Below, piece by piece: positions 1 through 5,905 of a stretch of 7,645 nt of DNA (the stretch's first letter is position 1; each line of letters begins with the position of its first letter). This DNA comes from Acidimicrobiia bacterium (GTDB lineage: Bacteria; Actinomycetota; Acidimicrobiia; Spongiisociales; UBA5794). The notes under the pieces are model-generated. The model saw nothing but the letters and a program-made list of their open reading frames with translations. It was not told the origin of the DNA and ran no database searches. The DNA lies in NCBI GenBank assembly GCA_013001485.1, contig JABDMN010000068.1, forward strand, positions 1 through 7,645. The letters run 5' to 3'. Made by a program: the position numbers and the translations under genes.

Positions 1-120
1 GTGCGACGCCATGGCCACCTCGGCCGTCTGTTGGCCCGTTGCCGGGTCGAACACCGGTCCGGTGCGTTCGGGAGCCCCGTCCCAGGTCTTTCCCTCGATC
101 CAGTGGTTTATCAGCGTCAT
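1..120 (-). CDS. mmsA: Methylmalonate-semialdehyde dehydrogenase (CoA-acylating), N-terminal part
   Basis: Only the first 40 codons lie in the window; the gene runs off the left edge. The minus-strand reading starts with ATG at 118-120 and gives MTLINHWIEGKTW, followed by a segment containing TGPVFDPATGQ and ending TAEVAMASH. This N-terminus (INHWI-GK, then R-TGPVF-PATG, then EVA-AS) is characteristic of CoA-acylating (methyl)malonate-semialdehyde dehydrogenases of the aldehyde dehydrogenase superfamily. These enzymes oxidise malonate semialdehyde to acetyl-CoA, or methylmalonate semialdehyde to propionyl-CoA, with NAD and CoA. The start is 3 nt after the dihydropyrimidinase stop (TGA, 124-126) with no clear Shine-Dalgarno site, which suggests translational coupling. 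The position fits its being the last step of the pathway encoded just upstream. The catalytic Cys and CoA-binding parts are outside the window, so the call rests on the N-terminus and context. Confidence 0.85.
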   Translation of the reverse strand, partial: MTLINHWIEGKTWDGAPERTGPVFDPATGQQTAEVAMASH

Positions 121-123
121 CGG

Positions 124-1545
124 TCAGATCAGGTACTGGTTGGTGCCGCGAGCCAGGTACTTGCCGTCGCCTTTGGCCCCAAGGTACTGATCGTTGTCGA
201 TCAACACCTTGCCGCGGGCCAGCACGGTCTCGATCTTGCCCTCGACTTCCTTGCCCTCGTAACAGGAGTAGTCGACATCCATGTGGTTCGTGTCAACCGA
301 CATCGTGGTGGTGACGCCGGGATCGAAGATCACGATGTCTGCGTCAGAGCCGATCGCAATCGTGCCCTTCTGGGGATACAGACCGAACATCTTGGCCGGA
401 GCCGTTGCGGTGACCTCGACGAAAAGATTGAGGCTGAGCCGACCCTCGGACACCGCTCCGTGATAGATCAACCGCATCCGCTCCTCGACCCCAGGTAGCC
501 CGTTCGGGATGGCCGTGAAGTCGCCTTCGCCGAGGCGCTTCTGGGTTCCCAGCACCGGGTGATCGTTCATGCAGAACGGGCAGTGATCGGTCGACACCAC
601 CTGGAGGTCGTTGGTGGCCAGGTACTTCCACATGGCTTCCTGGTGGCCTTCGTCCCAGTTGCGCACCGGGGTCGAGCACACGTATTTGGCGCCCTCGAAG
701 CCGGGTTCCTGCAGGTTGTCCCAGCCGAGGAACAGATACTGCGGGCAGGTCTCACCGAACACGTTGCTGCCCCGATCGCGAGCGGCGGCCACCTCGGCCA
801 CCGCTTCCTTGGCAGACATGTGGACGATGTACAGCGGAGATCCGGCGAGTTCGGCATACGCGATAGCCCGGTGGGTGGCCTCGGCCTCGGTGATCGGTGG
901 GCGCGTCGTGGAGTGATAGATCGGATCGGTCTCACCACGTGCCAGGGCCTGGTCACGCAGAACGTCGATGACGATGCCGTTTTCGGCGTGCATCATGATC
1001 ATGCCGCCGTTCTCGGCGGTCTTTTGCATCGCCTGGAAGATCTGACCGTCGTTCGAGTACAAAACCCCGGGATACGCCATGAAGAGCTTGAAGCTCGTCA
1101 CGCCCTCGCCCATCAGGACGTCCATCTCCTTGAGCGTCTGCTCGTTGACGTCCGACACGATCATGTGAAACCCGTAGTCGATGGCACAGTTGCCGTCGGC
1201 CTTGGCCATCCACTGTTCGTAACCAGCCATCATCGGTTCGCCAATCGTCTGCACGGCGAAGTCGACGATGGTCGTGGTGCCGCCCCACGCCGCCGCACGA
1301 GTCCCCGACTCGAACGTGTCCGACGCCGACGTCCCGCCGAACGGAAGCTCCATGTGGGTGTGTACGTCGACGCCGCCGGGAAGGACCAGCTTGCCGCCGG
1401 CATCGATCACGGTGTCCACGGCGATTTCTCCGACCGCCCCGGACGCATAGATCGCAACGACCTTCTCTCCGTCGATCAACACGTCGGCCTGCATCGTCTC
1501 GGTAGCCGTCACCACCGTGCCGCCCTGGATGAGCGTCGTTGTCAT
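124..1545 (-). CDS. hydA: Dihydropyrimidinase (D-hydantoinase family)
   Basis: A cytosolic metal-dependent amidohydrolase that hydrolyses 5,6-dihydrouracil or dihydrothymine to the N-carbamoyl-beta-amino acid. Numbered from the ATG at 1543-1545 (473 aa, usual family length), the sequence shows the HxH metal motif in VDVHTH (H62, H64), the lysine expected to be carbamylated in SFKLFMAYPG (K153, with Y158 nearby), H186 in MMHAENG, H242 in YIVHMSA, the conserved TCPQYL segment and D320 in STDHCPF. The binuclear-centre ligands are therefore all present, which favours a working dihydropyrimidinase or hydantoinase over allantoinase or dihydroorotase. An in-frame GTG at 1546-1548 is possible, but an AGGAGG at 1551-1556 lies 5 nt from the ATG and only 2 nt from the GTG, so ATG is preferred. 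It follows the aminotransferase by 13 nt and precedes mmsA by 3 nt. Natural substrate is inferred from the operon. Confidence 0.94.
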   Translation of the reverse strand: MTTTLIQGGTVVTATETMQADVLIDGEKVVAIYASGAVGEIAVDTVIDAGGKLVLPGGVDVHTHMELPFGGTSASDTFESGTRAAAWGGTTTIVDFAVQTIGEPMMAGYEQWMAKADGNCAIDYGFHMIVSDVNEQTLKEMDVLMGEGVTSFKLFMAYPGVLYSNDGQIFQAMQKTAENGGMIMMHAENGIVIDVLRDQALARGETDPIYHSTTRPPITEAEATHRAIAYAELAGSPLYIVHMSAKEAVAEVAAARDRGSNVFGETCPQYLFLGWDNLQEPGFEGAKYVCSTPVRNWDEGHQEAMWKYLATNDLQVVSTDHCPFCMNDHPVLGTQKRLGEGDFTAIPNGLPGVEERMRLIYHGAVSEGRLSLNLFVEVTATAPAKMFGLYPQKGTIAIGSDADIVIFDPGVTTTMSVDTNHMDVDYSCYEGKEVEGKIETVLARGKVLIDNDQYLGAKGDGKYLARGTNQYLI

Positions 1546-1550
1546 CACGT

Positions 1551-1556
1551 CCTCCT
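1551..1556 (-). promoter_or_regulatory. Shine-Dalgarno site of hydA (decides the start)
   Basis: On the minus strand a full AGGAGG lies between the aminotransferase stop (TGA, 1559-1561) and hydA. Its spacing is 2 nt to the GTG at 1548 and 5 nt to the ATG at 1545, so it favours the ATG and removes one residue from the longest reading. Confidence 0.75.
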
Positions 1557-1558
1557 GA

Positions 1559-2854
1559 TCAGTCTGGTACCACGTCGTTGATGGCCTCTCGCACCATCGA
1601 CAGACCTTCTTCGGCTTCTTCTTCGGTGAGACTCAATGGCGGTGCGATCCGCAGGACGTTGCCGTGTAGGCCGCCCTTACCGACAAGCAGACCGTGGGCC
1701 TTGGCAGCCTCCATCACCTGGCCAGTCAGCCCGGGATCGGGTGCCGTCCCTCCGCGTGCGACGAACTCGACGCCCAGCATGAGGCCCTTGCCTCGCACCT
1801 CACCGATCTCCTCCACTTCGTCGGAGAGACGATGGAGACCGTCCTGGAGTTGCTGGCCAATCTTGTGGGCGTTGTTCTGGAGGTCGTGTTCGAGCAGGTA
1901 GTTGAGGTTGGCAAGCGCTCCGGCGGTCGACAGCGGGTTGCCGCCAAACGTCGAGATCGAGTTCGCCTGGAGAGAGTCCATGATCTCGGCTCGTGCAACG
2001 ACCCCGGCGATGGCGAGGCCGTTTCCGAGTCCTTTGGCGAACGTCAGCATGTCGGGGACGAGCCCGTGCGCCTGATACCCCCAGAAGTTCTCCCCGGTCC
2101 GGCCCCATCCGGTTTGTACCTCGTCGCTGACGAAGAGGATGCCGTGGCGGTCGAGCACCTCCTTGAGGGCGCCATAGAAACCTTCGGGCGGTGTGGCAAA
2201 ACCTCCGACACCCTGGATCGGCTCGGCGATGAGGCAGGCGACATCGCCCGCGGTTGCTGTACGCAACAGGTCCTCGAGGTCGTCAACGCAGGCCTCGATG
2301 AAGGCGTCATCGGGGAGGTGCCCGAACGGGCTCCGGTACTTGTACCCGCTGTGGACATACACGGTGTGGAACGGCGTCAAGGTTGTGGCCGACCAGGCAG
2401 CGTTGCCGGTGATGGCGACCGCCGAATGCGACTTGCCGTGGTAGCTGTTGCGCATCGCCAGGATCTGATTGGATCGCCTCGACTGGGTCGCCAGCATCAG
2501 TGCGGCGTCATTCGCCTCGGTGCCGGAGTTCGTGAAGAACACCTTGGCGTCGGGTATCCCGGACAGCTCGGCGATCCTCTCGGCCAGCTCGATCTGGGAC
2601 TCGATCAGATACAGCGTCGAGGTGTGCAGCATCTTGCCGGCCTGGGTCCGGATGGCCTCGACGACCTCGGGAATCTTGTACCCAGACATCGTGGTGAGGA
2701 TGCCGCCGAAGAAGTCCAGATACCGGTTGCCGTCGGCGTCCCACACATGGCGGCCCTCGCCATCGACGAGGGCTATCGGATCGTCGTAGTAGAGGGCCAT
2801 CCACGACGGCAGCACCTCACGGTGTCGGGCGAGAAGGTCGTCGTGAATACCCAC
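1559..2854 (-). CDS. Class III PLP aminotransferase, AGXT2-like; probable beta-alanine/3-aminoisobutyrate transaminase
   Basis: A 431-aa fold-type I, class III aminotransferase. Visible landmarks in order are the N-terminal VWDADGNRYLDFFGGI (37-52), the phosphate-binding SGTEAND (110-116), the PLP-stacking SYHG (137-140), EPIQGVGG (211-218), the cofactor aspartate in VSDEVQTGWGRTG (D244), the PLP lysine in TFAKGLGNG (K274) and STFGGNPL after residue 295. The QTGWGRTG and AKG-GNG-P style is typical of the alanine-glyoxylate aminotransferase 2 / 3-amino-2-methylpropionate-pyruvate transaminase group. Between beta-ureidopropionase and dihydropyrimidinase-mmsA, the likely job is converting beta-alanine (or 3-aminoisobutyrate) to malonate (or methylmalonate) semialdehyde. 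The amino acceptor, pyruvate or 2-oxoglutarate, cannot be told. The start is a GTG at 2852-2854 with GAGG six nt upstream, overlapping the TGA stop of the previous gene (8-nt gap). Other class III substrates remain possible. Confidence 0.9.
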   Translation of the reverse strand: MGIHDDLLARHREVLPSWMALYYDDPIALVDGEGRHVWDADGNRYLDFFGGILTTMSGYKIPEVVEAIRTQAGKMLHTSTLYLIESQIELAERIAELSGIPDAKVFFTNSGTEANDAALMLATQSRRSNQILAMRNSYHGKSHSAVAITGNAAWSATTLTPFHTVYVHSGYKYRSPFGHLPDDAFIEACVDDLEDLLRTATAGDVACLIAEPIQGVGGFATPPEGFYGALKEVLDRHGILFVSDEVQTGWGRTGENFWGYQAHGLVPDMLTFAKGLGNGLAIAGVVARAEIMDSLQANSISTFGGNPLSTAGALANLNYLLEHDLQNNAHKIGQQLQDGLHRLSDEVEEIGEVRGKGLMLGVEFVARGGTAPDPGLTGQVMEAAKAHGLLVGKGGLHGNVLRIAPPLSLTEEEAEEGLSMVREAINDVVPD

Positions 2855-2862
2855 GGCCGGCC

Positions 2863-3705
2863 TCAGGGTGCCGTGATGTCGCCGTAGGCGTCCGGACGGC
2901 GATCGCGGTAGAACGCCCAGACCTTGCGGACCTCTTCGAGCTGATCGAGGTCGAGATCCCGCACGATCACCTCTTCTTCGGTGTCCGAAGCGGCGTCACC
3001 GACGAGCTGCCCACGAGGGTCGACGAAGTACGACGACCCGTAGAAGTCGTTGTCCCCGTACGGTTCCTTACCGACCCGGTTGATCGCCCCGATGAAGTAC
3101 TCGTTGGCGACCGCCGCGGCCGGTTGCTCGAGGTTCCACAGATACATCGACAACCCACGGCTGGTCGCTGATGGGTTGAACACGATCTTGGCGCCCTTCA
3201 ACCCGAGTGCCCTCCACCCCTCAGGGAAGTGTCTGTCGTAACAGATGTACACGCCGATCCGACCAACGGCAGTGTCGAACACGGGGTACCCGAGGTTGCC
3301 AGGGCGGAAGTAGAACTTCTCCCAGAACCCGCCGACATGAGGCAGGTGGGTCTTGCGGTACTTACCGAGGTAGCTCCCGTCGGCATCGATGACGGCCGCG
3401 GTGTTGTAGAGGAAGCCGTCGTCGTGCTTCTCGTATATCGGCACAACCAGAACCATGCCGGTTTCCTTGGCGAGTTCGATCATCCGCTGGGTGGTGGGGC
3501 CGTCCGGTACGAGCTCTGCAGTGTCCTTGTGCTCGTCGTCTTGGACCTGACAGAAATACGGGGCGTTGAAGAGCTCCTGGAAGCACAACACATGGGCACC
3601 CTGTTCGGCCGCCTCTCGTGCCAACTCGACGTTCCTGTCGACCATCGAGTCCTTGTCGCCTGTCCACGCCGTCTGTACGAGAGCCGCCCGCACCGTATTC
3701 GCCAT
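2863..3705 (-). CDS. Beta-ureidopropionase, nitrilase-superfamily N-carbamoyl-beta-alanine amidohydrolase
   Basis: A 280-aa carbon-nitrogen hydrolase, the usual length of a single nitrilase domain. The catalytic triad is visible: Glu44 in CFQELFNAPYF, Lys118 in KYRKTHLPH and Cys155 in GVYICYDRHFPEGWR, with the second conserved Glu at 129 (GFWEKFYF). Segments such as FNPSAT, LW-LE-PAAAVANEYF, AINRVG and DFYGSSYFVDPRG are the pattern I associate with beta-ureidopropionase rather than with general omega-amidases. It would convert N-carbamoyl-beta-alanine to beta-alanine, CO2 and ammonia; N-carbamoylputrescine is an alternative substrate, made less likely by the neighbours. It lies first in the pyrimidine group, 8 nt before the aminotransferase. 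The ATG at 3703-3705 has a strong GGGAGG-type Shine-Dalgarno five nt upstream. The gap to the preceding gene is 57 nt, the largest in the minus-strand series. Confidence 0.9.
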   Translation of the reverse strand: MANTVRAALVQTAWTGDKDSMVDRNVELAREAAEQGAHVLCFQELFNAPYFCQVQDDEHKDTAELVPDGPTTQRMIELAKETGMVLVVPIYEKHDDGFLYNTAAVIDADGSYLGKYRKTHLPHVGGFWEKFYFRPGNLGYPVFDTAVGRIGVYICYDRHFPEGWRALGLKGAKIVFNPSATSRGLSMYLWNLEQPAAAVANEYFIGAINRVGKEPYGDNDFYGSSYFVDPRGQLVGDAASDTEEEVIVRDLDLDQLEEVRKVWAFYRDRRPDAYGDITAP

Positions 3706-3762
3706 GTTTCCCTCCCGGTTACCGCCCCGCCGAATCTACTCGGGAAATCCTGACCGGCCCGG

Positions 3763-4131
3763 CTACGAGAACATCACTTCGACCAACGGGCTGGCCGCGA
3801 TCCAGCGCTCGAGATTGGTGTCGCCAAAGCCGAACCGCGGCACCAGGACTTCGAACACGGCTCGGCGGGCGTCGTCGTCGAGGATGGGTATGGCCACTGC
3901 AGGGATGTCGGCGGTCACCGACTCTTTCAGGTGGAACGTGAATTCCGGGTTGGCAACCAGGTTGGCGTACCAGTCGCGAGCACCGGGGGTCCCGGTGATG
4001 AACACCCGGTCGTCGAGGTTGAAGAACCAGATCTCGATTCGACGCGACTCGCCCGAAACCCGGCCTGTCGTAGTGATGTCGATCGTCAGGTCGGTGCGCA
4101 GTGCCTGACGTATTGGCTCGTCGAGGGTCAC
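3763..4131 (-). CDS. F420(deazaflavin)-dependent nitroreductase/quinone-reductase-like small protein
   Basis: A 122-aa protein of the split beta-barrel flavin/deazaflavin-binding type. TTTGRVSGESRR (20-31), then IWFF and VFITG, then DWYANLVANPEFTFHLK (53-69), resemble the TTGRKSG-RR and W--NL-ANP motifs of the F420H2-dependent nitroreductase/quinone reductase family (PF04075-like). A pyridoxamine-phosphate-oxidase-like relative is the main alternative, and the cofactor is not provable by eye. No signal peptide or membrane segment is seen. A reading open to 4272 exists, but its first 47 residues are Arg/His-rich out-of-frame sequence of the upstream gene. The real start is most likely the GTG at 4129-4131, which overlaps the upstream TGA (4128-4130) as GTGA, with AAGG four nt before it. 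Translational coupling to the toast-rack protein is thus likely. The family is common in actinomycetes, where some members are linked to redox protection. Confidence 0.75.
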   Translation of the reverse strand: MTLDEPIRQALRTDLTIDITTTGRVSGESRRIEIWFFNLDDRVFITGTPGARDWYANLVANPEFTFHLKESVTADIPAVAIPILDDDARRAVFEVLVPRFGFGDTNLERWIAASPLVEVMFS

Positions 4132-4577
4132 TTCGCCTTGATGTCGACGCCGCCCATGAAGGCGCGCACATCGACGATCAGCATCGGGTTCTCGGGAGGC
4201 AGGTGTTCGGCAGGGGTGACATCGGTGTTGACACCGCCGGCGACGACCTGGCTGGTGACCCTCACCTTCCACTTCTCCGGCACGAAGACCTGTACGCCGC
4301 CCATCGCCGCCGTAACCCGCAGCGTGGCACCGTCAGCGAGCGTGGCGTTGCGCAGGTCGAGCTGGACACCGCCCATCATGGCGATCACCTCGACATCGCG
4401 CAGAGCCGGGGCGTGGGAGACGAACTCGGCACCGTCGGTGATTGCGGAGATCCTCACCGAGTTGTCATCGGCGCCACCAAACGAAGGGACTCGGGGCCGA
4501 ATCACCAGGCGGGCGATCAGCACGAAGGCCACGTTGAGGAACGCGAACCCCATCAGCAGTCGTCGGATTCGTCTCAT
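4128..4577 (-). CDS. Small membrane-anchored LiaF-C/toast-rack-like protein
   Basis: A 149-aa protein with a basic N-terminus (MRRIRRLL), one hydrophobic segment at about residues 8-26, then a soluble beta-rich region from about 40. That region carries four GGV turns: MMGGVQLDL (67-75), AMGGVQVFVPEKW (91-103), VAGGVNTDV (112-120) and FMGGVDIKAK (140-149). These repeats are typical of the DUF1707-linked and LiaF C-terminal 'cell-wall-active antibiotic response' beta domain (PF09922-like), built of beta-helix/toast-rack strands. LiaF proteins have about four membrane helices before this domain; here only one is seen, so this is a short form. Positive charges before the helix suggest N-in topology with the domain outside. 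The longest reading starts at 4688, but ATG at 4575-4577 begins the recognisable protein and has a G-rich site about 8 nt upstream. Its stop overlaps the next gene. Function unknown; an envelope-stress sensor role is inference. Confidence 0.75.
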   Translation of the reverse strand: MRRIRRLLMGFAFLNVAFVLIARLVIRPRVPSFGGADDNSVRISAITDGAEFVSHAPALRDVEVIAMMGGVQLDLRNATLADGATLRVTAAMGGVQVFVPEKWKVRVTSQVVAGGVNTDVTPAEHLPPENPMLIVDVRAFMGGVDIKAK

Positions 4578-4620
4578 GTGTTCGCCCCCAGGTCGAGAAG
4601 TCTCAAGCCTACCGATGGCC

Positions 4621-5160
4621 TCAGGTCCATGGATGGGCGTTGTCGAGCAGGTAGCGGCTGACGTCGCGACAGTGCTCGAATACGTCACACAGCGCCTCGG
4701 GATCCGTGAACACCTTGGGCACCGACACGTCGACTCGACCCGTCAGCGACAGCGTCTGGACGATGCCATCGGACACCGCCCCGTAGCTGTCGGATGCCGA
4801 GACCTCGATGGGCAGCGAGGGACCGCCGACGCCGGCCAGTTCAGTTGCGAGCACCAACAGGTCCGGGGCAGTGGACAGTGGGGGCAACGCCCAGTTGAAC
4901 AGCAGCGGCAGGTCCAGGTCCCAAGCATCGGATTCCGCCTCGACGGCGTCCTCGGCGGCCAGCAGAACTCGAGGCTCGACGTCGAACGTGAGGTTCAAGT
5001 CGAGCGGGCCGTCGCAGGCCTCTTCGGGATGCAGGTCGATCTCCCATGCCTGTCGCAGCGAGTACGTCTCGAGGAAGTGACGCTCGCCGTGTACATGGAA
5101 GCCGTGCTCGAGCGCGTGATCCTTGAAGAACGTGACGAAGCCCGCCAGGTCGATGCTCAT
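4621..5160 (-). CDS. Hypothetical acidic protein coupled to msrA
   Basis: A 179-aa protein I do not recognise. Taken from ATG at 5158-5160 it begins [20 protein letters not shown] and ends LLDNAHPWT. It is rich in Asp and Glu, has no obvious signal peptide or membrane helix, and shows no repeat or catalytic motif that I can name; two Cys occur near the C-terminus ([11 protein letters not shown]) and one in the middle. It looks like a compact cytoplasmic alpha/beta protein. Its ATG overlaps the msrA stop by one base (TGATG), and the preferred start is this coupled ATG rather than the upstream in-frame codon at 5187 inside msrA. A 43-nt gap separates it from the toast-rack gene. The tight coupling implies co-production with MsrA, but no function follows from that. 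Confidence 0.75.
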   Translation of the reverse strand: MSIDLAGFVTFFKDHALEHGFHVHGERHFLETYSLRQAWEIDLHPEEACDGPLDLNLTFDVEPRVLLAAEDAVEAESDAWDLDLPLLFNWALPPLSTAPDLLVLATELAGVGGPSLPIEVSASDSYGAVSDGIVQTLSLTGRVDVSVPKVFTDPEALCDVFEHCRDVSRYLLDNAHPWT

Positions 5161-5810
5161 CAGGCTTCGACCACTCCAACCGGGCAACTCACTCCGGTGC
5201 CACCGATGCCGCAGTACCCGTTGGGGTTCTTGGCCAGATACTGCTGGTGGTAGTCCTCGGCGAAGTAGAACTCGGGCGCCTTCTTGATCTCCGACGTGAT
5301 TCGCCCGTACCGGGCGTTGCTCAACGACTGCTGGTACATGTTCTTGGAGCGTTCCGCAGCCTTGGCCTGCTCATCGGACGTCGTGTAGATCGCCGATCGA
5401 TACTGCGTGCCGACGTCGTTGCCCTGCCGCATTCCCTGAGTCGGGTCGTGACCCTCCCAAAACGCCTTGAGCAAGTCGTCGTAGGCGATGACGTTGGGGT
5501 CGTAGACCACCTGGACTGCCTCGGTGTGTCCGGTGTAGCCGCTGCACGCCTCGTCGTACGTCGGATTCGGGGTGAACCCACCCTGATATCCCACGGCCGT
5601 GGTGTACACGCCGGGGAGCTGCCAGAAGATGCGCTCGGCACCCCAGAAGCAGCCCAGGCCGAAGTAGGCGACCTCGAGTCCGTCGGGGAACGGCGGTTTG
5701 ATCTGGTTGCCGTTCACGAAGTGCATGTCGTGCACTTCGAGTGGCTGGTCGCGGCCTTCGAGGGCGCGGTCAGACGTGATCAGTCGCAGTTGCTTTCCAA
5801 ACATCTTCAT
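5160..5810 (-). CDS. msrA: Peptide-methionine (S)-S-oxide reductase MsrA
   Basis: A cytosolic repair enzyme that reduces methionine-S-sulfoxide, free or in proteins, using thioredoxin. Numbered from ATG at 5808-5810 (216 aa), the catalytic Cys54 lies in [13 protein letters not shown], followed by GYQGG (74-78), the [11 protein letters not shown] segment (89-99), FWEGHDPTQ (117-125), the GTQYRSAIY segment (134-142) and [11 protein letters not shown] (182-192). Two resolving cysteines, Cys200 and Cys209, lie in [14 protein letters not shown], the long three-Cys arrangement of the E. coli type. An approximately 45-residue extension precedes the catalytic core, as in that group. The reading can be extended to 5876, but AAGGAG eight nt before 5810 fixes this start, and the candidate promoter would place the upstream ATG at 5828 close to the transcript start. 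It heads the minus-strand series and its stop is coupled to the next gene. Confidence 0.96.
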   Translation of the reverse strand: MKMFGKQLRLITSDRALEGRDQPLEVHDMHFVNGNQIKPPFPDGLEVAYFGLGCFWGAERIFWQLPGVYTTAVGYQGGFTPNPTYDEACSGYTGHTEAVQVVYDPNVIAYDDLLKAFWEGHDPTQGMRQGNDVGTQYRSAIYTTSDEQAKAAERSKNMYQQSLSNARYGRITSEIKKAPEFYFAEDYHQQYLAKNPNGYCGIGGTGVSCPVGVVEA

Positions 5811-5817
5811 GTATTCG

Positions 5818-5823
5818 TCTCCT
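5818..5823 (-). promoter_or_regulatory. Shine-Dalgarno site of msrA (decides the start)
   Basis: The minus strand reads CAAGGAGACGAATAC immediately before the ATG at 5808-5810. AAGGAG is about 8 nt from that ATG, whereas no comparable site precedes the in-frame ATG at 5826-5828. Confidence 0.7.
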
Positions 5824-5836
5824 TGCATCGCACGGT

Positions 5837-5866
5837 AACAACACGGTTTCGCAACGTTCCGTTCCC
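5837..5866 (-). promoter_or_regulatory. Candidate SigR/SigH-type (thiol-stress ECF sigma) promoter of msrA
   Basis: On the minus strand GGGAAC (5861-5866) is followed after 18 nt by GTTGTT (5837-5842). The consensus of actinobacterial SigR/SigH promoters is approximately GGAA(T/C), 18-19 nt, GTT. Transcription would begin near 5830, leaving about 20 nt of leader that contains the AAGGAG ribosome site of msrA. msrA is a known member of SigR-type regulons in streptomycetes. The match is short and was found by eye, so it is a candidate only. Confidence 0.4.
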
Positions 5867-5905
5867 GGTTGCACAAGCACCTGCCAACCGTCGAAACTCG
5901 GCCAG

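Noticed and set aside
1546..1548. GTG as start codon of dihydropyrimidinase
   Set aside because: Only 2 nt from AGGAGG, too close; the adjacent ATG has better spacing.
559..1581. Long plus-strand open frame (340 codons) opposite dihydropyrimidinase
   Set aside because: It mirrors a gene with all catalytic residues in place; its product is rich in His/Arg/Gly/Val without motifs, as expected for an antisense frame in G+C-rich DNA.
1694..2887. Plus-strand open frame of 397 codons opposite the aminotransferase
   Set aside because: Antisense shadow of a clear class III aminotransferase; no domain visible in the product.
3733..3738. TAGATT on the minus strand as a -10 box for a separate pyrimidine-operon promoter
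   Set aside because: The position would suit the beta-ureidopropionase start, but no -35-like element lies 16-18 nt upstream, so the evidence is too thin for a promoter call.
3763..4272. Longer reading of the F420-reductase-like gene
   Set aside because: The extra 47 residues are Arg/His/Cys-rich and lie inside the toast-rack gene in another frame; GTG at 4131 with the GTGA overlap is the natural start.
3931..5253. Plus-strand open frame of 440 codons
   Set aside because: It runs antisense across four different genes, including msrA; the product is low-complexity Arg/Ser/Thr-rich sequence with no family features.
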